A stretch of 64,000 bases of DNA from Streptomyces sp. A012304 (GTDB lineage: Bacteria; Actinomycetota; Actinomycetes; Streptomycetales; Streptomycetaceae): positions 201,926 through 265,925 of the forward strand of contig NZ_BQUN01000068.1 in NCBI RefSeq assembly GCF_026008495.1, in the 5' to 3' direction. The translations under genes were made by a program, and so were the position numbers. Shown here one piece after another: positions 23,160 to 30,801 of this stretch. Under the pieces are notes generated by a model. That model made no database searches and was not told where the DNA came from. It worked only from the letters and a program-made list of their open reading frames with translations. The first letter of the stretch is position 1. Every line of letters starts with the position of its first letter.

Positions 23160-24761
23160 ATGCGCCTGATCCCCGACGATCCGTTCCCCGAGGTCGGCCA
23201 CCCCTTCACCACCGTGGTGAGCGCCGACGGCCGCTGGCTCGCCGTCGCTTGTTCCGTCACGGGCCGCAACGGCGGCGGCCGGGTCGCCGTGTACCGGACG
23301 AGTGATCTGGCGCTGTGGGACCAGTTCGTGCTGGAGCGGGGCATCGAGGACATGGCCTTCCACCCCGCCCTGCCCGTCCTGGCCGTCGGCACCGAGGACG
23401 GTGACGAGTTCGAGCGCCGCGGCGGACTGCACCTCTACGAGCCCGGGACGCGACGCCGCGCCGACGCCGCCCTGCCGGACGTCGGTGTCACCGGCCTGCG
23501 CTGGCTGGACGCGCGTCGGCTGGAGGTGACGTTCGCCGCGCCCGTCGTCGACTACGAGGACCTGGGTCGGGACGCGTACACGCGCCGCGTCGTCGAACGG
23601 GACGACTGGGCGACGGCGGCCGGCCCGGACACCGACGCCTCCGCCGCTCTCGAAGCGCTGGTGGCCGGGGAACGCGTCCCCGTGGACATCGACCGGGAGC
23701 GGCCCGGGGCGGCGGACCTCACCCGGCCCCAGCGGTACCTCGCCGAACTCGCCGCCGAGCGGGGCCGTACCTGGACCCGCCGTGCCGGTGTCGCCGTCGT
23801 GCACGCGCTGCGCGACGGGCGGGTGCTCACGGCCGCGCAGGGCGGCACCCTGCTGGAGTGCTGGTCGCCGGACGGCGGGGAGCTGTGGTCCGTGCCCGCC
23901 CCCGAGGACGCCTTCCAGCGTTCGGGCTGCCGGCTGTACGTGACGCCGGACGAGAGAACCGTCTGGATCACCGTCCTGGTCGGGACCAGCGACAACCGGA
24001 CCACCCTGCTGCGGCGGTTCGCGCTCGCCGACGGCACCCTCCTCGCCGAGCTGAAGTTCGCCTTCCCCGTCGCCCTCGCCTCCCGGACGGACGGCGTCTG
24101 GATCGCCCGGGACTCCCGCGAGCTGTACCCGGGGCCGCGCTGGCCGCCGTACGAGAGTGTCGTCCTGACCCCGTCCGGGAAGCGGCTGGGTGCTCTCGCG
24201 CTGGGGGAGAGCGACAACTCGTACGACCTCCAGGTGCGGCGGTCGCCGCACCTGCTGCTGCTCCAGGGGGCCGGGGCCGAGGACACGCGCACCGAGCTGC
24301 TGGAGAAGTGGGTGGTCAGGGTCGCGCCGGACGGGGCCGAGCGGCTGTTCCCGTACGCGTGGGGCGACGCCGCCGTGGGCCCCGTGGGGCGTTTCCTGCG
24401 CGGCGGGCCCGCCGTGTACGTCGAGGACGACGGGGCCGGGCTCGTCCACGCCTGCACCGACGGCCTGGACGGGTTCCTGCTGCGCCGGGCGTTGCCCGGG
24501 GGCGAGGTGGTGTGGGCGCACCGCCTGCCCGCGCGGGTCACGGGCGTCGACGCCCACGCCGGTCTGGTGCACGCCGTGACGGCGGCCGGCCCCGACAACG
24601 GCGAACTCCTCACGCTCCGCGCCGACGACGGCGAGATCCTGCGCCGGGTCCCCACGGCCGTCGGCGGCCATGTCTTCACCCCCACCTGCCTGAGCGTCTC
24701 CGACAGCGGTGCGCTGGTCATCGGGACGGTGGAGGGACGGGTGCTGTCGACCCGGGTGTGA
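23160..24761 (+). CDS. Hypothetical beta-propeller (WD40/quinoprotein-like) protein
   Basis: A 533-residue soluble protein with repeated beta-blade patterns such as VVSADGRWLAVACS, LPVLAVGTEDGDEF, LECWSPDGGELWSVP and SDSGALVIGTVEGRVLS. There is no signal peptide and no catalytic motif. The fold suggests a binding platform. It stands alone and ends 14 bp from the convergent thiolase-like gene. Confidence 0.82.
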   Translation: MRLIPDDPFPEVGHPFTTVVSADGRWLAVACSVTGRNGGGRVAVYRTSDLALWDQFVLERGIEDMAFHPALPVLAVGTEDGDEFERRGGLHLYEPGTRRRADAALPDVGVTGLRWLDARRLEVTFAAPVVDYEDLGRDAYTRRVVERDDWATAAGPDTDASAALEALVAGERVPVDIDRERPGAADLTRPQRYLAELAAERGRTWTRRAGVAVVHALRDGRVLTAAQGGTLLECWSPDGGELWSVPAPEDAFQRSGCRLYVTPDERTVWITVLVGTSDNRTTLLRRFALADGTLLAELKFAFPVALASRTDGVWIARDSRELYPGPRWPPYESVVLTPSGKRLGALALGESDNSYDLQVRRSPHLLLLQGAGAEDTRTELLEKWVVRVAPDGAERLFPYAWGDAAVGPVGRFLRGGPAVYVEDDGAGLVHACTDGLDGFLLRRALPGGEVVWAHRLPARVTGVDAHAGLVHAVTAAGPDNGELLTLRADDGEILRRVPTAVGGHVFTPTCLSVSDSGALVIGTVEGRVLSTRV

Positions 24762-24775
24762 TCCCGCCCAGGTCG

Positions 24776-25945
24776 CTAGTCCCGGCCCAGCACCACCGTC
24801 CCCGAGGAGCAGAACCAGCCGCCGGTCCCCGACGCCACCCCCAGCCGGGGCAGGGCGCCGTCGCGGGCGCGGACCTGCCGGGCGCCCGCCTCGCCCCGCA
24901 GCTGCCGTACCGCCTCCACCAGGAGGAACAGGCCGCGCATGCCGGGGTGCTGGGCCGACAGGCCGCCGCCGTCCGTGTTCACCGGCAGGTCCCCGCCCTC
25001 GACCCGGAGCCGGCCCTTCTCCACGAACGCCCCGCCCTCGCCCTTCGCGCAGAACCCCAGGTCCTCCAGGGTCACCAGCGTCATGTAGGTGAAGGCGTCG
25101 TAGAGCTGGGCGAAGTCCATCTCGTCGGGGCGCACCCCCGCGCGCGCGAAGGCGAGACGGCCGCTGACCGCCGCCGGGGAGACGGTGAAGTCCTCCCACT
25201 CCGTCATGGCGGCGTGCGAGACGTGTTCGCCGGTGCCGAGGATCCACACGGGCGCGGTGCGGCAGTCCCGTACGTACTCCTCGGCCGCCAGCAGGACCGC
25301 CGCGCCGCCGTCGGAGCGCAGGCAGCAGTGCAGTTTCGTGAACGGGTCGGCGATCATTGGGCCGGACAGGACGTCGGCCACGGACACCGGCGTGCGGAAC
25401 ATCGCCTCCGGGTTCAGGGCCGCGTTCGCCCGCGCCTGGACCGCCACCTGCGCCAGCTGCTCGATCGTCGTGCCGTACTCGATCATGTGGCGGCGGGCCG
25501 CCATGGCGTACTTGGCGATCAGGGTGTGGCCGTAGGGGACCTCGAACTGGAGCGGGCCGCGCGCCCCGAAGGAGAGGGTCGCGGTGCGGCGGCCCGCCCG
25601 GACGTCCGCGCGGGCCGTCGAGCCGTAGACCAGCAGGACGGCGTTCGCGTGGCCGGCCGCGATCGCGTCCGCCGCGTGTGCCGCCATCACCTCCCAGGTG
25701 GAGCCGCCGACCGAGGTGGAGTCCACCCAGGTGGGCCGCAGGCCCAGATAGTCGGCCACCTCGACGGGGGCGAGGGTGCCGAGGCCGGCGGAGGCGAAGC
25801 CGTCGATGTGCGCGCGGCCCAGTCCGGCGTCCGCCAGCGCGCGGCGGGCCGCCTGGGCGTGCAGGGCGTACGGCGTGGCGTCGTCCACGCGTCCGCAGTC
25901 GGAGAGCGCCACACCCACGACGGCGACCTTGCGACCTGACGTCAT
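24776..25945 (-). CDS. SCP2-type thiolase-like protein (lipid-transfer/acyl-CoA aldolase)
   Basis: A 389-residue thiolase-fold protein of the branch annotated as lipid-transfer protein or acetyl-CoA acetyltransferase. Some members cleave or build acyl-CoA side chains of steroids. Conserved are SVGGSTWEV, LHCCLRSDGGAAVLLA, MDFAQLYDAFTYMTLVTLED and GFCAKGEGGAFVEKG. It is paralogous to the protein at 34937. The ATG at 25945 lies 7 nt after a -10-like TACCGT (minus strand, 25958-25953), implying a leaderless message inside the operator at 25950. Such proteins usually work with a DUF35 partner; one is encoded at 34516. Confidence 0.87.
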   Translation of the reverse strand: MTSGRKVAVVGVALSDCGRVDDATPYALHAQAARRALADAGLGRAHIDGFASAGLGTLAPVEVADYLGLRPTWVDSTSVGGSTWEVMAAHAADAIAAGHANAVLLVYGSTARADVRAGRRTATLSFGARGPLQFEVPYGHTLIAKYAMAARRHMIEYGTTIEQLAQVAVQARANAALNPEAMFRTPVSVADVLSGPMIADPFTKLHCCLRSDGGAAVLLAAEEYVRDCRTAPVWILGTGEHVSHAAMTEWEDFTVSPAAVSGRLAFARAGVRPDEMDFAQLYDAFTYMTLVTLEDLGFCAKGEGGAFVEKGRLRVEGGDLPVNTDGGGLSAQHPGMRGLFLLVEAVRQLRGEAGARQVRARDGALPRLGVASGTGGWFCSSGTVVLGRD

Positions 25946-25949
25946 GGAT

Positions 25950-25964
25950 CTGACGGTACATCAG
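25950..25964. promoter_or_regulatory. Operator copy 1, CTGACGGTACATCAG
   Basis: This is the core of the perfect inverted repeat GGATCTGA-N7-TCAGATCC (25946-25968), directly upstream of the thiolase-like start at 25945. It matches the CTGAC-N5-GTCAG motif found at six other sites with one change (ATCAG arm). It overlaps the inferred -10 of the thiolase-like gene. Confidence 0.65.
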
Positions 25965-26021
25965 ATCCGGGTGCCCGGGCAGGGGCCGTCGCTCTGGGCA
26001 TCCCGGTCGCCCCGGCCTAAT

Positions 26022-26036
26022 ATGACGGATCGTCAG
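26022..26036. promoter_or_regulatory. Operator copy 2, ATGACGGATCGTCAG
   Basis: TGACG-GAT-CGTCA palindrome 27 bp before the acyl-CoA dehydrogenase start. It overlaps a -10-like TAATAT (26018-26023). Same motif as copies 1 and 3-7. Confidence 0.65.
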
Positions 26037-26062
26037 ATAGCGAGGAGGGGGGAGTTCCGCCC

Positions 26063-27319
26063 ATGGACCCCAGCTTCACCGCCGAGCAGCAGGAGATCCG
26101 CCGCACTCTGCGGGAACTGCTCCACAAACGCTCCGGCCCGCACGATCTGCGCGCCGCCCTCGACACCCCCGCGGGCCACGACCCCGCCCTCTGGTCCGCC
26201 CTCGCCGGCCGGCTGGGCCTGCCCGGCCTCGCCCTCCCCGAGGCGTACGGCGGTGTCGGCTGCCCGGTCACCGACCTCGCCCTCGCCTGCGAGGAGACCG
26301 GCCGGGCCCTCGCCCCCTCCCCGCTCCTGGCCACCTCCGTCCTCGCCGCGCCGCTGATCCTCGCCCTCGGCACCGACGCCCAGCGCACCGCCCTGCTGCC
26401 GCGCGTCGCCTCCGGCGCCCTCACCGCCACCCTCGCCGTCCCCGCCTCCGCCCTCACCACCGCCCTCGCGCTGACCCGCGCGAACGACGGCGACTGGGCG
26501 GGTGGGGGCCGGGCCGGCGGCATCCAGGCGTCCCGGCGCGCCGACGGCGGGTGGCGGCTGTACGGCGAGGCCGCGGGCGTGCTCGACGGGCACAGCGCCG
26601 GCCTGTTGCTCGTCGCCGCCCACACCGGCGGCTTCGTCCGCTCCCGCCCGCTGCTCTTCCTCGTCCCCGGGGACGCCGAGGGCCTGACCCGCGTACGGCA
26701 GACCGCGCTGGACGCGACCCGCCCGCAGGCCCGCCTCCAATTCCGTCATGTCGAGGCCGAGTTGTTGGGCGGCGACCCGGACACCGACATCCTCCCGGCG
26801 CTGTCCCGGCTCGGCGACCGCGCCGCCGCCGTCCTCGCCTGCGAGGCCGTCGGGGCCGCCGACCGGGCGCTGGAGCGGACCGTGGAGTACGCCGGACAAC
26901 GCGAGCAGTTCGGCCGGACGATCGGTTCCTTCCAGGCCGTGCAGCACCGCCTCGCCGACGTGTACGTCCAGGTGCAGACGGCCCGCTCCGCCGCCTACTA
27001 CGCGGCCTGGGCGACCGCCCGCGACGAATACGTCGGCGCCCTCGCCCTCGCCCAGTGCCTCACCGCCCTGCGCACCGCCGCCGCCGAGGCCGTCCAGTTC
27101 CACGGCGGCATCGGTTTCACCTGGGAGCACGAGGCGCACCTGTACTTCAAGCGCGCCGCGGGCGACGACCTGCTCCTCGGTCCCGCCCACCGCCTGCGCG
27201 CCCACGCGGCGCGACGATCGGGGCTCTTCGAGCGGGGCGGACGCGACCGGCGTCACCGGCGCGACGAACGCGACGAACGCGACGGACGGGACGACCGGCG
27301 GACGGAGGTGGCGGTGTGA
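26063..27319 (+). CDS. Acyl-CoA dehydrogenase
   Basis: FAD-dependent acyl-CoA dehydrogenase of 418 residues, FadE/ChsE-like. The N-terminal helical domain (LRELLHKRSGPHDL, LPEAYGGVGCPVTDLALACEETGRALAPSP split over two segments), the middle beta domain and the C-terminal YAGQREQFGRTIGSFQAVQHRLAD flavin-binding block are present. The segment FHGGIGFTWEHEAHLYFKRA is the usual end of the domain. About 25 residues beyond it form an Arg/Asp-rich tail (RDERDERDGRDDRR) that is not part of the family. Its stop overlaps the next gene as GTGA. Confidence 0.92.
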   Translation: MDPSFTAEQQEIRRTLRELLHKRSGPHDLRAALDTPAGHDPALWSALAGRLGLPGLALPEAYGGVGCPVTDLALACEETGRALAPSPLLATSVLAAPLILALGTDAQRTALLPRVASGALTATLAVPASALTTALALTRANDGDWAGGGRAGGIQASRRADGGWRLYGEAAGVLDGHSAGLLLVAAHTGGFVRSRPLLFLVPGDAEGLTRVRQTALDATRPQARLQFRHVEAELLGGDPDTDILPALSRLGDRAAAVLACEAVGAADRALERTVEYAGQREQFGRTIGSFQAVQHRLADVYVQVQTARSAAYYAAWATARDEYVGALALAQCLTALRTAAAEAVQFHGGIGFTWEHEAHLYFKRAAGDDLLLGPAHRLRAHAARRSGLFERGGRDRRHRRDERDERDGRDDRRTEVAV

Positions 27320-27795
27320 TCGGTACTCGGATCGTGCAGAAGGTGTCCTCGACCCCGCTCTTCGCCAAGGCCGCGCCCCGTGTCGTGCCCGCGCTCGACC
27401 GGGCCGTGCACCGGCTCACCCGGGGAAAGGTGCTGCTCAGCGCGCAGCTGCTGCCGGGGGTGGTGCTCACCTCCACCGGGGCGAGGAGCGGTCTGGCGCG
27501 GCGGACGCCGCTCGCCTGCATGCCGGAGGACGGGGGCCGCGGCTGGATCCTCGTGGGGTCCAACTTCGGGCGGCCCGGACACCCCGCCTGGACCGCCAAC
27601 CTCCTCGCCCACCCGGACGCGGAGATCAGCTGGAAGGGCGCCGACATCCCGGTGACGGCCCGGCTGCTGGAGGGGGAGGAGCGCGCGGCGGTCTGGCAGG
27701 CGGTGCTGGCGTTCTGGCCGCCGTACGCGGCCTACCAGGCGCGGGTGGAGCGGGAGATCCGGCTGTTCAGGCTCACCCGCCGGGCGGAGCCGTAG
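27316..27795 (+). CDS. F420-binding nitroreductase-like (DUF385/Ddn family) protein
   Basis: A 159-residue split-barrel protein of the deazaflavin-dependent nitroreductase family. LTSTGARSGLARRTPLACMPEDGGRGWILVGSNFGRPGHPAW (quoted loosely; key parts are GARSG, RTPL and SNFG..HPAW) corresponds to the F420-binding core, and ANLLAHPDAEISWKG follows it. The GTG at 27316 overlaps the dehydrogenase stop, so the two are coupled and the protein probably reduces or oxidises a CoA-linked or steroid-like intermediate using F420. Confidence 0.88.
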   Translation: MIGTRIVQKVSSTPLFAKAAPRVVPALDRAVHRLTRGKVLLSAQLLPGVVLTSTGARSGLARRTPLACMPEDGGRGWILVGSNFGRPGHPAWTANLLAHPDAEISWKGADIPVTARLLEGEERAAVWQAVLAFWPPYAAYQARVEREIRLFRLTRRAEP

Positions 27796-27799
27796 GGCC

Positions 27800-28411
27800 T
27801 CACAGCGTGGCCAGTCGCTGGAGCAGCAGGAACGCCCCGATGCCCAGCATCGCCGCCCCGGAGGTCCGGGTGACCGCGCGGGCCGCGGCGGGGCGGGCGC
27901 CCAGGACCGCGCGGGCCGCCGCGCCCACCGTCAGATAGACCGCGGCGCAGCACGCCATGTGCAGCAGGCCGAGGACGGCCGTCTGCGCCGGGACCGGCAG
28001 CCCGCCCTCCCCCGTGACCAGGAACTGCGGCAGGACCGACAGGTACAGCAGCAGGCCCTTGGGGTTCAGCCCGCTGATCGCCGCCCCGCGCAGGAAGACC
28101 CGCTCCCCGATGCCCGACGCCTCCGTCGGCATCCCCGGCCGCCGCAGCACGCCCCACCCCAGCCACACCAGGTACGCCGCACCGGCCACCGTCAGCCCGG
28201 TCAGCAGCGCGGGCGACCCGGCCACCAGGACCGCCAGGCCCGCCGCCGCGAGCGCCGTGTGCAGGGCGTAGCCGCTCACCAGGCCGGCCACCGCCCGCCC
28301 CACCGAGCGCCCGCGCAGCCCCGCCGCGATCACATACGCCCAGTCGGCCCCCGGCACGCACACCAGCAGCAGGTCCAGGAGGAGGAAGGAGAGCAGGAGT
28401 TCCGAGTGCAT
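27800..28411 (-). CDS. LysE-family amino-acid exporter
   Basis: A 203-residue membrane protein with about six hydrophobic helices. The N-terminal VCVPGADWAYVIAAGLRGRSVG and the central ISGLNPKGLLLYLSVLPQFL are the LysE/RhtB signatures. The ATG at 28411 avoids a 28-residue upstream extension that reads into the Lrp promoter. Divergence from an Lrp/AsnC gene 82 bp away is the standard arrangement for amino-acid-induced export. Confidence 0.92.
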   Translation of the reverse strand: MHSELLLSFLLLDLLLVCVPGADWAYVIAAGLRGRSVGRAVAGLVSGYALHTALAAAGLAVLVAGSPALLTGLTVAGAAYLVWLGWGVLRRPGMPTEASGIGERVFLRGAAISGLNPKGLLLYLSVLPQFLVTGEGGLPVPAQTAVLGLLHMACCAAVYLTVGAAARAVLGARPAAARAVTRTSGAAMLGIGAFLLLQRLATL

Positions 28412-28493
28412 GGAGGGGACATTAGGCGTGAGACGGCCGAAAGTGTTTCTGAAGTTTGCGCGGTACCGGCCTGTCCGGGGGAAAATCTGCCTC

Positions 28494-28946
28494 ATGGACG
28501 ACGTGGACCGGAAAATCCTTGCCGAGCTCCAGCAGGACGGGCGGCTGACCGTGACCGAGCTGGCCGCGCGGGTGCGGCTGAGTGTCTCGCCGTGTCACCG
28601 GCGGCTGCGGGAACTGGAGCGGTCGGGGGCGATCAGCGGCTACCGGGCGGTCGTCGCGCCGGCCGCCGTGGGGCTGACCTTCGAGGCGCTGGTCTTCGTG
28701 TCCATGCGGCAGGAGGACCGGGACACGGTCGCCGAGTTCGAGAGCGCGCTGGCCGGCATCCCGCACGTCCTGGAGGCCGAGCGGCTGTTCGGGGAGCCGG
28801 ACTACCTGCTGCGGGTGGCCACCGCCGACCTCGCGGCCTTTCAGCGGCTGTACGACGAGCGCCTCGCGACGCTGCCCGGGGTGCAGCGGCTGACGTCCAC
28901 GCTGGTGATGAAGCACGTGGTCAAGGACCGGCCGCTGCCCGCATAG
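28494..28946 (+). CDS. Lrp/AsnC-family regulator
   Basis: A 150-residue regulator. An N-terminal winged helix-turn-helix (ILAELQQDGRLTVTELAARV, then LSVSPCHRRLRELE) is followed by a RAM ligand-binding domain with GIPHVLEAERLFGEPDYLLRV and LPGVQRLTSTLVMKHV. It probably senses an amino acid and controls the divergent LysE exporter. The ATG at 28494 gives the standard length. Confidence 0.93.
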   Translation: MDDVDRKILAELQQDGRLTVTELAARVRLSVSPCHRRLRELERSGAISGYRAVVAPAAVGLTFEALVFVSMRQEDRDTVAEFESALAGIPHVLEAERLFGEPDYLLRVATADLAAFQRLYDERLATLPGVQRLTSTLVMKHVVKDRPLPA

Positions 28947-29008
28947 CGCGGCGGGCGGTGGTCCACTCGCGTGAACCACCGCCCGCCAGACAGGACTTGG
29001 GATCTGGG

Positions 29009-29062
29009 AAACCGGATGAACCAGATGAATCAGGTGAACCGGATGAGCCAGATCAACCAGGG
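29009..29062. repeat. 9-bp tandem repeat, six copies
   Basis: Units: AACCGGATG, AACCAGATG, AATCAGGTG, AACCGGATG, AGCCAGATC, AACCAGGGA. The array sits between the convergent Lrp and TetR genes and is followed by more A-rich sequence than is usual here. No gene is assigned to it. Confidence 0.8.
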
Positions 29063-29106
29063 AATACCGGAAAACTGGAAAAAGGGTGCTCCGGCCGCGC
29101 CGGACG

Positions 29107-29754
29107 CTACTTCGTCGGCTTCTTGCCGGTGATGCCCAGATGCACCAACAGTGCGAGATTCGGCTTGAGTTCGGCCTGCTTCACGCCCCAGGAGGAGAAG
29201 CCCTTCTGGTGCGAGGCCACCGCCGCCAGCATCGCGACGATCGAACCGGCGACCGCGGCCGGGTTCACGTCCTTGTCGACCCGGCCCTTGGCCTGCAACT
29301 CGGCGACCGTCTCGGCGAGGGAGTTGTTCACCGAGTTCAGGATCTTCATGCGGAGCTTGTAGAAACGCTTGTCGCCCTCGGCGGCACCGAGGTCGACCAC
29401 GCGCAGGATCGCGTCGTGCTTGCGCCAGAAGTCCAGGAAACCGTCGACGAGTTCCTGCGCCGTCTGCCAGCCGGCCTTGCCGACCCAGGACCGACCCTCC
29501 AGCAGTTCCGTCAACCCGGCGCCCTCGGCGGCCATTTGCTCGGCGATCTCCAGGACGGCGCCCTCGACGTCCGGGAAGTACTGGTAGAAGGTCGCGGGCG
29601 AAGTGCCCGCCTTCCGGGCGACGTCGATGACCTTGACGTCCCGGTACGGAGAGGAGCTGAGCATCTCACTGAGGCAGTCCAGCAGCTTCTGCCGCGTCGC
29701 CTGCCCGCGTCGACCGGCCACGCGGCCGTCGACGGTACGCACTTGTCCTGTCAT
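29107..29754 (-). CDS. TetR-family regulator
   Basis: A 215-residue TetR-type repressor. The helix-turn-helix lies at about residues 20-65 (RRGQATRQKLLDCLSEML, VIDVARKAGTSPATFYQYFPDVEGAV), then an all-helical ligand domain. ATG at 29754. A half-conserved form of the regional operator (CTGTCATGTCGTCAG, 29748-29762) overlaps the start, which makes this protein the best in-window candidate for the regulator of the CTGAC-N5-GTCAG sites; that link is inference. It has a Lys-rich C-terminus (GKKPTK). Confidence 0.92.
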   Translation of the reverse strand: MTGQVRTVDGRVAGRRGQATRQKLLDCLSEMLSSSPYRDVKVIDVARKAGTSPATFYQYFPDVEGAVLEIAEQMAAEGAGLTELLEGRSWVGKAGWQTAQELVDGFLDFWRKHDAILRVVDLGAAEGDKRFYKLRMKILNSVNNSLAETVAELQAKGRVDKDVNPAAVAGSIVAMLAAVASHQKGFSSWGVKQAELKPNLALLVHLGITGKKPTK

Positions 29755-29876
29755 GTCGTCAGCTTACCGAGGGGTGATCGGAGCGCTATTCGGCCGACTG
29801 CAAATGGGGTGCGCGAGGACGCGGACACGGCTGTGCCTGGTCTGCGCGCTGCGTGCACCGCCGTTAGTTTGGCTGC

Positions 29877-30623
29877 ATGGCCGAAAACAGGGCATCGGTG
29901 TACACAGGGGGATACCCGGAGGGATACCCCGAGGGCGTCCCCTGCTGGGTGGACGCTCAGCTTCCCGACGTGGAGGCGGGCAGGCGGTTCTACGGCGAGC
30001 TCTTCGGGTGGGTCTTCGAGGGCGCGTACGGCGCCTCCGTGTGGGCCCGGCTGGAGGGGAAACCCGTCGCGGCGCTCGCGCCCAAGACGGACGGCCGGAT
30101 GCCCACCGTCTGGACGGTGTACTTCGCCACGCCGGACGCGGAGTCGACCGCCCGGCGGATCACGGCGGCCGGCGGGCAGGTCGTCATGGCGCCGTTCCCG
30201 GTCGACGGGCTGGGCGTCGCCGCCCTCGCCGCCGACCCGGAGAGCGCCGTCTTCGGTCTCTGGCAGGCGGGCAGCCACCACGGCTTCGGCATCCGCCACC
30301 GGCCCGGCACCTTCGCCTGGGCGCAGCTGTACGCCCGGGACATCGAGACCGCCAACACCTTCTACGGGCACCTCTTCCACGAGGCGCTCTTCGGTCCCGG
30401 CGCCGACCCCGACTTCGGCCGGGCGGCCGTCACGGACTTCTTCGCGGAGATGATGCCGCCGCACTTCCTCGTCCACTTCGGTGTCGCGGACTGCGAGGCG
30501 GCGCTCGGCGCGGTGACCCGGCTCGGCGGGCGGGTCCAGGCCGGACCCTTCGCCGCCTCGTACGGCACGGTGGCGGTCGTCACCGACAATCAGGGGGCGT
30601 CGTTCGCGGTCCTGGAGCGCTGA
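29877..30623 (+). CDS. Tandem VOC (glyoxalase/bleomycin-resistance fold) protein
   Basis: A 248-residue protein with two vicinal-oxygen-chelate domains. The first starts at PCWVDAQLPDVEAGRRFYGELFGW and the second at FAWAQLYARDIETANTFYGHLFHEA. Typical metal-site positions are partly present, so it may be an enzyme or a binding protein. A short repeat (GGYPEGYPEG) precedes domain one. ATG at 29877; a single gene. Confidence 0.88.
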   Translation: MAENRASVYTGGYPEGYPEGVPCWVDAQLPDVEAGRRFYGELFGWVFEGAYGASVWARLEGKPVAALAPKTDGRMPTVWTVYFATPDAESTARRITAAGGQVVMAPFPVDGLGVAALAADPESAVFGLWQAGSHHGFGIRHRPGTFAWAQLYARDIETANTFYGHLFHEALFGPGADPDFGRAAVTDFFAEMMPPHFLVHFGVADCEAALGAVTRLGGRVQAGPFAASYGTVAVVTDNQGASFAVLER

Positions 30624-30657
30624 ACTGTAGCTTTCTGCCCTGATATGACACTGGACA

Positions 30658-30709
30658 CCCCGATTGTCCCCGGGTTCGCAACCGGTGGCCCGGCCAGGAA
30701 GAATCGGGG
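30658..30709 (+). terminator. Possible stem-loop after the VOC gene
   Basis: CCCCGATT (30658-30665) and AATCGGGG (30702-30709) are perfectly complementary across a 36-nt loop that itself contains an ACCGGT palindrome. It lies between the VOC gene and afsK, so it could terminate the former or lie in the afsK leader. Confidence 0.35.
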
Positions 30710-30801
30710 TGCGTGCCGCCATGGCGGTGCGGTGGTGAGACGCTGCACGGGGTCGCGTACACATATGGGTGGCGGGGCTCGTACGGGGAGGTGGCAGGCA
30801 A

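Noticed and set aside
29748..29762. Eighth operator copy, CTGTCATGTCGTCAG, over the TetR start
   Set aside because: Only the right arm CGTCAG is intact; noted as weak support for autoregulation, not counted as a site.
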